DNA of 64,000 nt from Methylophilus sp. 5 (lineage in GTDB: Bacteria > Pseudomonadota > Gammaproteobacteria > Burkholderiales > Methylophilaceae), in assembly GCF_000515275.1 (NCBI RefSeq), contig NZ_KI911560.1, positions 1,674,001 through 1,738,000 of the forward strand. Direction: 5' to 3'. Shown piece by piece: positions 54,635 to 63,454 of the stretch (position 1 is the stretch's first letter; the number at the start of each line of letters is the position of its first letter). Below the pieces are notes generated by a model, which saw only the letters and a list, made by a program, of their open reading frames with translations, did no database searches and was not told the DNA's origin. The position numbers and the translations under genes were made by a program.

Positions 54635-54693
54635 TCATTTGCTCTGGCATATGAATGGTTTGTGAAGCGTGATGAATATGGACCAAAATTGTC

Positions 54694-54709
54694 TGGCATA
54701 GATTTTGCT
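54694..54709 (+). promoter_or_regulatory. Sigma-54 promoter candidate before the major pilin gene
   Basis: TGGCATAGATTTTGCT matches the RpoN consensus TGGCAC-G-R-NNN-TTGCW with correct GG-to-GC spacing; only the C after TGGCA and the next G differ. Expected start is near 54720, about 65 bases before mshA. It lies between mshG and mshA, allowing pilin to be expressed far above the machinery. Confidence 0.68.
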
Positions 54710-54733
54710 GATGGGTAATTAACGCAGTTATAA

Positions 54734-54766
54734 CCTGCCGCTGTGATGATAAGGGCAGGGACTTTT
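54734..54766 (+). other. Leader hairpin upstream of mshA
   Basis: CCTGCC (54734-54739) can pair with GGCAGG (54754-54759), followed by GACTTTTT. Either a 5' stabilising hairpin or a weak attenuator in the mshA leader. Confidence 0.45.
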
Positions 54767-54784
54767 TGATTAGGAGTCTGAATA

Positions 54785-55225
54785 ATGAAAAAACAAGCAG
54801 GTTTTACATTGGTTGAATTGGTAGTGGTAATTGCAGTATTGGGTATTTTGGCGGCAACGGCTTTGCCAAGGTTTGTTAACGTGCAATCTAATGCACGCGT
54901 TGCAGCTGCGAATGGTCTTGCTGCATCTCTCCGGTCAGCGGCTAACCTTGCACGCGCCTCGTGGGTAGCCGCTGGAAATAATGCAGCTACAGTGCCTATG
55001 GATGGGAATAACGTCACAGTCGTTGCTGGGGTTGGTTATCCAACTGCAGATGCAGCTGGCATTGGTTCTGCATTGCAACAAGTAGATGGACAGTTTCAGC
55101 CAGGATATGTTGGTGGGGTTGCAACATTTACAGTAGGCGGTTTTGCACAATGTACAGTCATTTACACTGCTGCAACTGGTGTAGTCACTACTCCCACATT
55201 AAGTGCTGCTAATTGCGGCGGTTGA
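54785..55225 (+). CDS. mshA: MSHA-type major pilin
   Basis: A 146-residue type IV prepilin. A short leader ends at MKKQAG, cleaved before FTLVELVVVIAVLGILAATA, the N-methylated hydrophobic helix with Glu5. The globular part has two cysteines near the C-terminus (AQC, ANC) that would form the disulfide loop. AGGAG lies eight bases before the ATG. A sigma-54-like site and leader hairpin precede it. The position after mshG and first among five prepilins identifies it as the probable major pilin. Confidence 0.88.
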   Translation: MKKQAGFTLVELVVVIAVLGILAATALPRFVNVQSNARVAAANGLAASLRSAANLARASWVAAGNNAATVPMDGNNVTVVAGVGYPTADAAGIGSALQQVDGQFQPGYVGGVATFTVGGFAQCTVIYTAATGVVTTPTLSAANCGG

Positions 55226-55236
55226 TTCTTGTTTTT

Positions 55237-55707
55237 ATGATAAAAGCAGATGGATTCACCCTTGTTGAATTGGTTGTGGTGATCGCTCTGACTGGAATCA
55301 TGATGGCAGTCGCCGCCCCCAGATTCACTAGTGGTGACATCTTCGAAACCCGCGGCGACGCGGGTTTACTTTCATCTACGCTGCGTTATGCGCAAAAAAC
55401 GGCCATTGCACAGCGCAAGAAAGTGTTTGTGTTACACAACGATGCGGTAGAGCCCAATACGGTTAGCCTGTGCTTTGACCCTAACTGTGGCGCGGCGCAA
55501 GTGGTGATTAACCCGGAAACCGCTGGCGCCTATGTGCTCACTTTTTCGCACAGTGTGATCGTTGGGTCGTCTAACAAAGCTTTGGGGTTTGATGGCTTGG
55601 GCCGGGCAGACCCAAACGAGTTGGCTACCTATAGAGTGACCAATAAAAAGAATGAACTGCAATTTGTTGGCATTTCGGTAGAAGCAAATACGGGTTACAT
55701 ACACTAA
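55237..55707 (+). CDS. MSHA minor pilin MshC-like
   Basis: A 156-residue prepilin with leader MIKADG before FTLVELVVVIALTGIMMAVAAPRF-type helix (given by position, residues 7-30). The globular part has CFDPNCG, a short disulfide loop, and ends in a mixed beta domain. The GspH/FimT-like pattern 'RYAQKTAIAQRKKV' supports MshC. The start follows the mshA stop by 11 bases; the ribosome site is weak, so it may depend on coupling. Confidence 0.78.
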   Translation: MIKADGFTLVELVVVIALTGIMMAVAAPRFTSGDIFETRGDAGLLSSTLRYAQKTAIAQRKKVFVLHNDAVEPNTVSLCFDPNCGAAQVVINPETAGAYVLTFSHSVIVGSSNKALGFDGLGRADPNELATYRVTNKKNELQFVGISVEANTGYIH

Positions 55708-55739
55708 CAATCCACCTGGTGAGCAGCCAGGTGACGCAT

Positions 55740-56360
55740 ATGACTAAAACAGGTAACCACAACAATAATAAACACATACCAGCCGGCAAAAAAAACCATC
55801 ACGGTTTTTCGCTGGTTGAGATGGTTGTGTTTATTGTGATTGTGACCACCGCCATTGCCGGGGTGATCGGCGCGCTGGCATTTATGAGCGGTCACTCAGC
55901 GGACCCGCTCGCGCGCAAACAAGCGATTGCGATTGCTGAATCACTCATGCAAGAAATCCAGCAAATGCCTTTTACCTTTTGCGACCCGGATGACCCAAAT
56001 GCGTCTACCGCCAATAGCGCGGCTGATTGCAGCACTTCGCAAGCCAACTTAGGTGGCCCCTCTCCCGCAGGTGAAAGCCGTTACAGCGCCACTAATCCGT
56101 TTGATAATGTCGCCGATTATGGCGGGTTTACCATGCCAGGTGGTGGCTGCACGGGTATTTGCCGCATAGGCAGTTCAACTGCACTTGCGGGCCTCAATGC
56201 TTATTCGGCCTCTGTGGCGATTAATCAGGCTGGGGGCGCTGGCGCTTTTGCCGGGTTGCCAGCAGCAGCTGTTTTGCAAATTGTCGTCACGGTGACTGGC
56301 CCAGCCAACACAACCATACGCTTAACCGGTTTTAAGGTTCGCTATGCGCCGAAAATTTAA
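55740..56360 (+). CDS. MSHA minor pilin MshD-like
   Basis: A 206-residue protein with an unusually long basic, His/Asn-rich leader of about 22 residues, then HGFSLVEMVVFIVIVTTAIAG. Cysteines at FCDPDD, DCSTS, GGCTGIC suggest disulfides. 'ARKQAIAIAESLMQEIQQMPF' is the MshD pattern. The ATG at 55740 has AGGTGA in front; GTG at 55719 is less likely. Its end overlaps mshO by 17 bases. Confidence 0.8.
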   Translation: MTKTGNHNNNKHIPAGKKNHHGFSLVEMVVFIVIVTTAIAGVIGALAFMSGHSADPLARKQAIAIAESLMQEIQQMPFTFCDPDDPNASTANSAADCSTSQANLGGPSPAGESRYSATNPFDNVADYGGFTMPGGGCTGICRIGSSTALAGLNAYSASVAINQAGGAGAFAGLPAAAVLQIVVTVTGPANTTIRLTGFKVRYAPKI

Positions 56361-57129
56361 GCAGCCTCGCTTGGCGATGTCTGGTTTCACCTTGGTGGAG
56401 CTGGTGATTGTCATTGTCGTCATGGCTATTTTGGGCGGTATCTCCGTCAGTTTTATTAAAAACTCTGTCCTTGCCTATGTGAACTCAGAAGCTTATTACG
56501 AGCTGGCCGACCGTGCCGATATTTCCTTGCGCCGTATGTCGCGCGATATTCGTAATGCGTTGCCCAACAGTGTGTGGGTTTCTGGCGGGGGTGATTACGT
56601 CGAGTTTGTGCCTATTAAGCAAGGGGGGCGTTATCAGCAAGATGATTTCGACGCTGGGAGCCACACTTTGCGCGTGCTGGGTGCAACCGTTAACGTAGAC
56701 GCTGGTGACCAGTTAGTGATTTATAACCTGGGCATTACCGGGGCTGATGTGTATGAAACCGCTAATAATAATGTGCGCGCGCTAAATACAGGCGCCAACG
56801 TCGGTTCTGTGACATTCGCGGGCAACCTTTTTCCTTTGCCATCTCCTGGTAGCCGTTTTTATATCGTCAACGGTGCGGTGGCGTATGTGTGCGACGTGGC
56901 AAACCGGCGCTTATTAATGGTGAGCAATATTGCCATCCCTTCTGCGCACCCGGCGAACTTTAACGGGGCGAACGCTAACGTTGTGGTTGAGGATGTCACC
57001 GAGTGCAGTTTTACCTACACTGAGGGTGTGATGCAGCACTCAAGCGTGGTCACCGCACAACTTACATTACAGAAAAACGGTGGTGTAGCCAGGTTGGTTA
57101 ACTTGATTAATGTGGTGAACTCGCCATGA
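56344..57129 (+). CDS. MSHA minor pilin MshO-like
   Basis: A 261-residue prepilin with leader MRRKFKQPRLAMSG before FTLVELVIVIVVMAILGG. PulJ/MshO pattern: YYELADRADISLRRMSRDIRNALPNS. It has a Cys pair (VCDVAN, TECSF). Overlaps mshD at the start and mshP at the stop (ATGA), so the prepilin genes are translationally coupled. Confidence 0.82.
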   Translation: MRRKFKQPRLAMSGFTLVELVIVIVVMAILGGISVSFIKNSVLAYVNSEAYYELADRADISLRRMSRDIRNALPNSVWVSGGGDYVEFVPIKQGGRYQQDDFDAGSHTLRVLGATVNVDAGDQLVIYNLGITGADVYETANNNVRALNTGANVGSVTFAGNLFPLPSPGSRFYIVNGAVAYVCDVANRRLLMVSNIAIPSAHPANFNGANANVVVEDVTECSFTYTEGVMQHSSVVTAQLTLQKNGGVARLVNLINVVNSP

Positions 57130-57578
57130 AAAGTATTGCTTATCGCGCAAAGGGATTTATGTTGCCTGTGGCAATATTTTTACTGGTGACTCTTGCAGCA
57201 CTGGTGGGGTATTCCATGCGGTTGTCGTTGCTGGCACAAATGGGCACGATACAAGACGTGCAAGGTGCCAATGCTTATTTAGCGGCCAGAGCAGGGGTAG
57301 AGTGGGCGGCTTATCAGGTACTGTCACCCGGCTCTGTCGGGATGCAAGGGTGTATCGCCTCACCAACGACACTCACGATTAATAACTTTAGTGTGTCTGT
57401 CACGTGTAGTCGGAGTGTGCTTCAAGATAAAGGCACTACGCAGGATATTGGCATTTATAGCATTACTTCAACTGCTTCGATAGGTGCGGTTGGTGCCCAA
57501 GACAGAATAGAGCGACAAATTGCGGTGACACTCAGCCGATGCTTATATAGCGGCCCGCCTGTTGAGGAATGTAACTAA
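57126..57578 (+). CDS. MSHA biogenesis protein MshP-like
   Basis: A 150-residue membrane-tethered protein with an N-terminal helix (GFMLPVAIFLLVTLAALVGY) instead of the canonical prepilin helix, plus ANAYLAARAGVEWAAYQVL, the MshP/PilX-like pattern. It has Cys residues at GCI, TCS, RCL and EECN. Start overlaps mshO by four bases. Probably part of the minor tip complex. Confidence 0.8.
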   Translation: MKSIAYRAKGFMLPVAIFLLVTLAALVGYSMRLSLLAQMGTIQDVQGANAYLAARAGVEWAAYQVLSPGSVGMQGCIASPTTLTINNFSVSVTCSRSVLQDKGTTQDIGIYSITSTASIGAVGAQDRIERQIAVTLSRCLYSGPPVEECN

Positions 57579-57591
57579 CAAGGAATACGTA

Positions 57592-60500
57592 GTGAACGGA
57601 TTCACTAAAAAAATACTTTTGTGTTGGGTGTTGTGGCTATGTTTCTCAACTGGCCTCCACGCAGCAGTTGTGCAGCTAAACTCTGGCGGTGGATCTACTA
57701 CAGATAATGGTTTGCGTACTTACATTGAAGATACAACGCAGATTCAAGTCCGTAGGCTAGATAATACTGGCCAGTTGTATAGCCCCACTGCTGTGCCCAG
57801 TAATACACTGCTTGATAACGGTATTTACCTAAGGGCCAATGGTGGTCTGATTGGCCCTGACCATTTTGGTTTTCCAAATAGCCTCACACCCACGGCTTAT
57901 ATTAATCGTACAGTTTCAACGCCCACCCCGGCGACTGTTTCCCAAGGGGTGACGCAAAGCACCACATCTCAATTTAGTGCGCCACGTTTTAGCACTTTAA
58001 TTGCAGGCCCTAGCGTGACTGTCAACTGGAAGTACACTTATCCACTAGATTACGTGACTGCTGAAGTCACGTTAGTGATTCCTGTGGGTTACCCTGTGAG
58101 CAGCTCTAATCCAGTGCGCTATTATCATGCAGTCGATACTTATTTGGGTGGTGATGACCGTGGTTGCGGTGTGCGCTATGTGGATACCAATGGCAAGCAA
58201 ATTGTCGGTACTTATCCATTGTCAGGCAATACCAATGCCCCATGCCCTTCGAGCAACAGCTTGCCAGCCAACCTGGATGTTGTTGAGTCGTTCAGGGAGC
58301 GTAATCGTAGCTTTGATCACTACTGCGTGGGTGCATGGGATTCCTTTTGGACCAACACAAGTTCCAATGCTTGTGCCATCGCCAAAACAAGTTCTTTAAG
58401 TGACACGTTATCAACCGTAAAAATTGATACCGGCGTTGCCATTGAGTATGATTTTACGTCGGTTGGTATTTACACCTTTAGTTACGACTTTGTGGTTGGC
58501 TCCACTTTTGTACCTAATTACGACCATTTTGAGATTCGCCATGCGGGGACTGCGACGCTATGCCCAACCGAAGTGAAAGTGCTGGCTTGTTTATCCTCCA
58601 CCGTGCCTTGCCCGGATAATCAGTTGGTGAGTTCGGGGGAATTAAAAGGCAGCCTGACAGTGTCACCAACCACACCAACGGTGACCGATACACCGGATCC
58701 GTTTACATTAGGGTCTAGTCAGTCAATTGGTACTGTCACGATGCAAGGCAGTGCCGCAGCCACCTATACGTTGGGCGTGAGTGGGCTGACTAAAACACCA
58801 TTGAGTGGCGTGAAGTGCTGGAACACTGCCACCAGTTCACAGAGCTGCAGTTTTACTTTTACCAATACGCCGTGTGTGAATACATTTGAGTGTATGGAAA
58901 ATGCGCTCACTTATACTAGTTCGGGGCGCAATCCGCTTTATACCAAGTTGCTGGGTAGAGATTTTGATGTGGATGTGGTTGCTTTACTTGCCAACGGAGC
59001 ACAGTCTAGCGGTTATAACTCTGTGACCGGGCTCACGGTGGATTTAGTTGTTGAGAGTGGAAATACTAATACTTGCAGTACAGCCCTGACGGATATTGTG
59101 GCCACTAAGTTAGTGACTTTTGCGGCCTCTGATAATGGCCGCAAAAAAGTGACATTTACTGCATCTGATGCGCTCACCGGAGGCTATCCAAAGGTTGCTT
59201 ATCCCAAACTCCGGTGCCGGGTGCGCGATTTGGGCCTAGCTAAAACAGGTTGCTCGTCAGATAACTTCACGGTGCGTCCGCTATCTCTCAGCGTGACTTC
59301 CAGTGATGCGCTGCAAACAACGTCTGCCGCTACGCCGTCTGACTCTACAACGACCAGATTCCGGGCTGCCAGAGATCCCTTTAGTCTGAGTGCCAGCAGT
59401 AGTGAGTCAGGGTATAACGGGACGCCAAAAATTAGGGCAAAAGTGCAAAATGATCCTTATGTGCCATTAGTAGCACATCCAGGTGCGCCGACTGTGGGCG
59501 TCGTCACGGGTGCTTTTCCTCAGGCAGTGTATGGCGTGAGCACGGGCACCAAAGCCTTTCAATATAGCGAGGTTGGCCACTTTAAGTTCAAAACGAGTGA
59601 CGTTTATGATGATACTTATGCCTTGGCGGATATTACGAATGGGGATTGCATCGTAGGTTCGTTTGCCAACGAAGATCTCGTTAACACACCGAAAAAGTAT
59701 GGCTGCAATTTTGGCAACACTGGTGAGACCTATTATTTTGGACGCTTTATCCCCGATAGATTTGAAATTACCACAGGTACTGTGGTCAGGGCGTGCGGCG
59801 CGTTTGCCTATTACGGGCAAGATACTACTAGTAGAGCCGCGCTGGAGGTTCCGTTTACAATCACGGCCACCAATGGCAGTTTAACCCCCGCGACGACTCA
59901 AAACTATGTGGGTAGTTATGCCAAGTTTGATCCTGCTGTATGGGCTAACTTTAACTTTACGACTAACCCGCCGTTGACGACTGTGGCTTTAACACGCAGC
60001 ACGGCGACCAATTCGTTGATTGGGAGTTGGGCGGCTGGGGTTGCAGCGATGAATGCCAAGTTTTATGTGCCACGCTCAAATGTACCGATTAACGAACAAA
60101 TAGTCACCGTACGTACACAAGTGCAAGACACCGATGGTGTCACCACAGCGACCTCTCCATTTGCTATCGCCAATACTGTGCCGTTCCGCTATGGGCGTCT
60201 CGCCATCACCCCTGTGCATGGGTCTGAGCTGCTGCCGCTTACAGTACCCCTTGAGGCGCAATATTGGAGTTCTACCGGCTACAGGCGGAGTACCGACGAT
60301 AGTTGTACCACTTTTGATATCAAGACCATTGCGATGCCAACCTTGAGCTACAGGGGCAACTTGAACGCCTGTGAAACGGTGTTGAGTGGGAGCACGTCCA
60401 TGATTCAAGGCAAAATGAGTTTGCGATTAAGCGCGCCTGGTGTGTCGGGCAATACGCCCAATACAGGTAGTGTGAATCTGGAGCTGAATTTTGAAGATGC

Positions 60501-60657
60501 AGGCGGGGATCAAACCTGTGTTGGCCCCGGCACTACGCAATCAAATGCGATCGCTGGAACCGCGGGCATGCGGAACTGGTTTGGTGCAGACCCGGTGGGT
60601 CGCGCCACCTTCGGCGTCTATAAAGCGCCCATTATCTACATGCGAGAAAACTTCTAG
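57592..60657 (+). CDS. MSHA biogenesis protein MshQ-like, large secreted adhesin-type protein (DUF6701)
   Basis: A 1021-residue protein with signal peptide ending LHA. GTG at 57592 is the chosen start, with AAGGAA before it. The N-terminal part (about 20-280) has Cys-containing segments. The later part (about 600-1015) matches the MshQ/DUF6701 region: FTVRPLSLSVTSS, YYFGRFIPDRFEI, and a C-terminal NWFGADPVGRATFGVYK. MshQ is thought to sit at the tip or surface in MSHA systems. It ends the first msh transcription unit with a terminator. Confidence 0.82.
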   Translation: MNGFTKKILLCWVLWLCFSTGLHAAVVQLNSGGGSTTDNGLRTYIEDTTQIQVRRLDNTGQLYSPTAVPSNTLLDNGIYLRANGGLIGPDHFGFPNSLTPTAYINRTVSTPTPATVSQGVTQSTTSQFSAPRFSTLIAGPSVTVNWKYTYPLDYVTAEVTLVIPVGYPVSSSNPVRYYHAVDTYLGGDDRGCGVRYVDTNGKQIVGTYPLSGNTNAPCPSSNSLPANLDVVESFRERNRSFDHYCVGAWDSFWTNTSSNACAIAKTSSLSDTLSTVKIDTGVAIEYDFTSVGIYTFSYDFVVGSTFVPNYDHFEIRHAGTATLCPTEVKVLACLSSTVPCPDNQLVSSGELKGSLTVSPTTPTVTDTPDPFTLGSSQSIGTVTMQGSAAATYTLGVSGLTKTPLSGVKCWNTATSSQSCSFTFTNTPCVNTFECMENALTYTSSGRNPLYTKLLGRDFDVDVVALLANGAQSSGYNSVTGLTVDLVVESGNTNTCSTALTDIVATKLVTFAASDNGRKKVTFTASDALTGGYPKVAYPKLRCRVRDLGLAKTGCSSDNFTVRPLSLSVTSSDALQTTSAATPSDSTTTRFRAARDPFSLSASSSESGYNGTPKIRAKVQNDPYVPLVAHPGAPTVGVVTGAFPQAVYGVSTGTKAFQYSEVGHFKFKTSDVYDDTYALADITNGDCIVGSFANEDLVNTPKKYGCNFGNTGETYYFGRFIPDRFEITTGTVVRACGAFAYYGQDTTSRAALEVPFTITATNGSLTPATTQNYVGSYAKFDPAVWANFNFTTNPPLTTVALTRSTATNSLIGSWAAGVAAMNAKFYVPRSNVPINEQIVTVRTQVQDTDGVTTATSPFAIANTVPFRYGRLAITPVHGSELLPLTVPLEAQYWSSTGYRRSTDDSCTTFDIKTIAMPTLSYRGNLNACETVLSGSTSMIQGKMSLRLSAPGVSGNTPNTGSVNLELNFEDAGGDQTCVGPGTTQSNAIAGTAGMRNWFGADPVGRATFGVYKAPIIYMRENF

Positions 60658-60662
60658 CGATA

Positions 60663-60697
60663 ACAAAACCACCTAAATCAGGTGGTTTTGTTCTTTT
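60663..60697 (+). terminator. Intrinsic terminator after mshQ
   Basis: Stem ACAAAACCACCT / AGGTGGTTTTGT followed by TCTTTTT; divides the msh locus in two units. Confidence 0.88.
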
Positions 60698-60934
60698 TAT
60701 CGTTGCTTTAAAGCGGCAAAGCAGGCACTAAAGTTGCTCTTATTAAAATGAACTATAAAGAGTTAACAAAGCAGTATGCAGACCTCTTGCGAAGCATCAG
60801 TCATTTTGCGCACATGATGATGGCTTCACCGGGTGAATTTTTTGTGTATACTAAGCTATGATATAGCTTGAAGTTTTGATTGTTATACATTGATTTTAAA
60901 TAAAAAAATTATTTAGAAAGACGGATGCGTCGCC
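60698..60934 (+). promoter_or_regulatory. Promoter and operator region before mshI
   Basis: A -10-like TATACT at 60847-60852 is preceded by TTCACC with a 16-base spacer. Directly after it lies an inverted repeat AAGCTATGATATAGCTT (60853-60869) that could bind a regulator at the transcription start. The rest of this roughly 240-base gap shows nothing else. Confidence 0.5.
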
Positions 60935-61873
60935 ATGGAATGGTTTAAACGACAAAAGAATAAGCAGCAAGTGGGTATCAGTGTCACTGATATGCACGTG
61001 AGTACTGTCGCCGTGACGCCACCATCCGAAGGGGCCAAGCCGGTGGTCTCATTTGCCGCTGTTGAGCAGGTGCCACTACATGCAACGTCCACATTGCGTC
61101 ACTTTGTGACCAAAAATGACCTTAAGACCTTGCCGTGCAATATTGTATTGAATGTTGATCAATACAATATTGTGCAAATTGATAAGCCGAATATGCCGGA
61201 CAACGAGGTAAAACCGGCGTTGCGCTGGAAGCTGAAAGGCTTGCTGGATTATTCAGTCGAACAAGCGGTGGTGGATGGCATTGATGTGCCGGTAGACCCG
61301 TCTTATGCTAATCGCCAGCCGCTGATGCTGGCAATTTGCGCTAAAAAAGCCACCGTTTCTGCAATGGGTAACCATTTGGCTGAAGCGGGTTTTAACGTGA
61401 AGTCGGTGGATGTGCATGCGCTGGTGCAGCGCAATATTGCCCATTTGCTGGAGCATGAAGATAGAGCGCTGGTGATGCTCAGTATTTTGCCACGCGGATG
61501 TTTGCTGACATTCACCGCCAAAGGCGAGTTGTATCATGCGCGTTTGATTGAGCTTGACCGCGATTTTTTGAATGACCGCGGTGAGCTGTTTAAAGCTAAC
61601 TTTGACAAGCTGGTACTTGAGTTACAGCGCTCGCTGGATAGTTTTGACCGCCAGTTTCCTTATTTGAGCCTGAATCGCCTGGTGGTAGCGCCGGTCTCTA
61701 ATCGCGATTACCTGGTCAGTGGCTTGAGCTCTAGCCTCTATGTGCCGGTAAATGTGTTTAACCTGGAAGACATTGTCGAGTTGCCAGCCGATCAGGATTT
61801 CTCCAGCCTGGAAAAACAAGCCATGTTATTGCCTGCATTAGGCGCTGCCTTACGCCAGGAGATGGCGGCATGA
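60935..61873 (+). CDS. mshI: MSHA biogenesis protein MshI (PilM-like)
   Basis: A 312-residue cytosolic actin-like protein. N-terminal MEWFKRQKNKQQVGIS and the later 'CNIVLNVDQYNIVQIDKP' and 'ALRWKLKGLLDYS' are typical of MshI, the PilM counterpart that ties the ATPase complex to the inner-membrane alignment proteins. Start codon is supported by position after the promoter region. It overlaps the next gene by four bases (ATGA). Confidence 0.88.
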   Translation: MEWFKRQKNKQQVGISVTDMHVSTVAVTPPSEGAKPVVSFAAVEQVPLHATSTLRHFVTKNDLKTLPCNIVLNVDQYNIVQIDKPNMPDNEVKPALRWKLKGLLDYSVEQAVVDGIDVPVDPSYANRQPLMLAICAKKATVSAMGNHLAEAGFNVKSVDVHALVQRNIAHLLEHEDRALVMLSILPRGCLLTFTAKGELYHARLIELDRDFLNDRGELFKANFDKLVLELQRSLDSFDRQFPYLSLNRLVVAPVSNRDYLVSGLSSSLYVPVNVFNLEDIVELPADQDFSSLEKQAMLLPALGAALRQEMAA

Positions 61874-62721
61874 GTCAGCAAATTAACCTGTTTGACGGCG
61901 GGCTGGTTAAATCTAAAGACTGGTTCACGCTCCCTGTGGTTGCGGCCATTTATGTTCTGGCAGCTGGCGTGATGTTTTACCTGTTTACCGGCCTGCAGGC
62001 TGAAAACGCACAGTTGCAAACGCAGCGTAATCAGGCTGTGACGCAATATGAAACCACGCAAAAAAAGGTGGATCAATTTGCCCAGCACGTGACGCCGATA
62101 GATAACAGCAAGCTTGAAGCTACGCTGAAAAGTCTTAATGCCCGCTTTGAGATGCAGTCGCAGATTCTGGCTATTTTTCAGCAATCAATCTCTGGGGCGG
62201 CTAACCATCTGGTGGATTATATGCGTGCGCTCACTGCTCAGCAGCAGCCTGGGCTTTGGTTAACGGGCTTTAATATTGAGCCGGGTGCGCAACATGTGAC
62301 ACTCAGCGGGCAGGCGTTGCAATCTGAAGATATTCCTTTGTATCTGGACTTGTTATCGACCCAGCGTATTTTTGAGGGCACGCAATTTTCTGGCATTCAG
62401 TTCAAGCAAGTTGAGTTGCACAGAGCACAAGCTGCGGCGAGTGCTACACCAGCGCCAACCCCTGTGCCTCCGCCGGCACCAGTTGTAGAGGCACCAGCTG
62501 GCAAAGGCGCTACCGAGGCAAGTGCTAGTGCCGGTGCAGCACCGGGTGTGCCAGCATCGCCTGCTGCGGCCCCTTCCGCCCCTGCGGCAGAAGTGACCCT
62601 GCAAGTGTATGCCTTTGAGGTGAAAGGGAAAGACCTGCAAAACAAGGCGAAGCGCGAAAACACGGTGAGCTGGGATGAGTTTGTGCGCCAAACAACGCAA
62701 TCACCGGCCAAGCAGCCTTAG
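61870..62721 (+). CDS. PilN-like pilus alignment protein
   Basis: A 283-residue bitopic membrane protein. A short cytosolic N-terminus (SQQINLFDGGLV, the 'INLL/INLF' peptide that binds PilM) is followed by one membrane helix (about 18-37), a coiled coil and a PilN-fold domain. A Pro/Ala-rich segment (about 192-240, repeats like PVPPPAPVVEAPA) is a flexible linker before a C-terminal beta strand. It corresponds to PilN of type IV pili. Confidence 0.82.
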   Translation: MSQQINLFDGGLVKSKDWFTLPVVAAIYVLAAGVMFYLFTGLQAENAQLQTQRNQAVTQYETTQKKVDQFAQHVTPIDNSKLEATLKSLNARFEMQSQILAIFQQSISGAANHLVDYMRALTAQQQPGLWLTGFNIEPGAQHVTLSGQALQSEDIPLYLDLLSTQRIFEGTQFSGIQFKQVELHRAQAAASATPAPTPVPPPAPVVEAPAGKGATEASASAGAAPGVPASPAAAPSAPAAEVTLQVYAFEVKGKDLQNKAKRENTVSWDEFVRQTTQSPAKQP

Positions 62722-62733
62722 AGAGAACGACGC

Positions 62734-63453
62734 ATGCGATTTGAACAATTACAAACAGTCAGCGATAAATGGATAGCGCTTTCCCAGCGTGAGCGCTGGA
62801 TGATTTTTGGGGCTGGTTTGTTTGCCGTGGTTGGCTTGATGGATACTTTTTTGCTGGAGCCACAGCGTGCGCAGCTGGCGAGCACCCAGCAAGACATGAT
62901 TAAAATCCAGAATGATACCGCCACACTGACCGAGCAAATGACCACCATTGCCACGCAGGCTGCACCACAGCCAGCGAGCAATGCGTTTCAGCATGATATT
63001 GACGCGACTACACAGAAAATTGCCAGCCAGTCCGCTGATTTAGTCAAGGTGTCTTCTTACATGGTGCCGCCACAAGAGATGGTGTCATTGCTAAAAAAAT
63101 TACTGCAAAAACACACTGACGTACAAGTAGCAGAAATGCAGTCTTTGCCGGTGGTCGACTTTATTGAAAAGCAAAGAAAACAATTGCAGCCGCCAGGCGA
63201 TTCGGCGTCAAGTAGCGCTGCGCCTGCCAATACTGAAGAGGTGTGGAAGAACGTGCCGCATGTGTATCAGCATGCGGTGAAGGTGCGGCTTAAAGGCAAA
63301 TATTTTGCCTTAATGGCTTATGCCCAGTCGTTAAAAGCGATTGGCCAGACTTTGGCCTGGGAAACGGCAGCGCTGAAAGCTGAGTATCCTGAAAGTGAGT
63401 TAACTGTTCAGGTCTACACCCTGAGTGGTGAAAATGCATGGTTGGGGATTTAG
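62734..63453 (+). CDS. mshJ: MSHA biogenesis protein MshJ (PilO-like)
   Basis: A 239-residue bitopic protein with one helix (about 23-42), a coiled coil and a small ferredoxin-like domain. N-terminal RFEQLQTVSDKWIALSQRER and the tail SELTVQVYTLSGE suit MshJ/PilO. It follows the PilN-like gene by 12 bases. Forms the inner-membrane alignment complex. Confidence 0.84.
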   Translation: MRFEQLQTVSDKWIALSQRERWMIFGAGLFAVVGLMDTFLLEPQRAQLASTQQDMIKIQNDTATLTEQMTTIATQAAPQPASNAFQHDIDATTQKIASQSADLVKVSSYMVPPQEMVSLLKKLLQKHTDVQVAEMQSLPVVDFIEKQRKQLQPPGDSASSSAAPANTEEVWKNVPHVYQHAVKVRLKGKYFALMAYAQSLKAIGQTLAWETAALKAEYPESELTVQVYTLSGENAWLGI

Positions 63454-63454
63454 C

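Noticed and set aside
55237..57578. Reading the four small genes after mshA as type II secretion pseudopilins
   Set aside because: No gspC/gspD-like or gspK genes are present, and the context of mshE, mshG, mshQ and mshI-J-K fits the MSHA system better.
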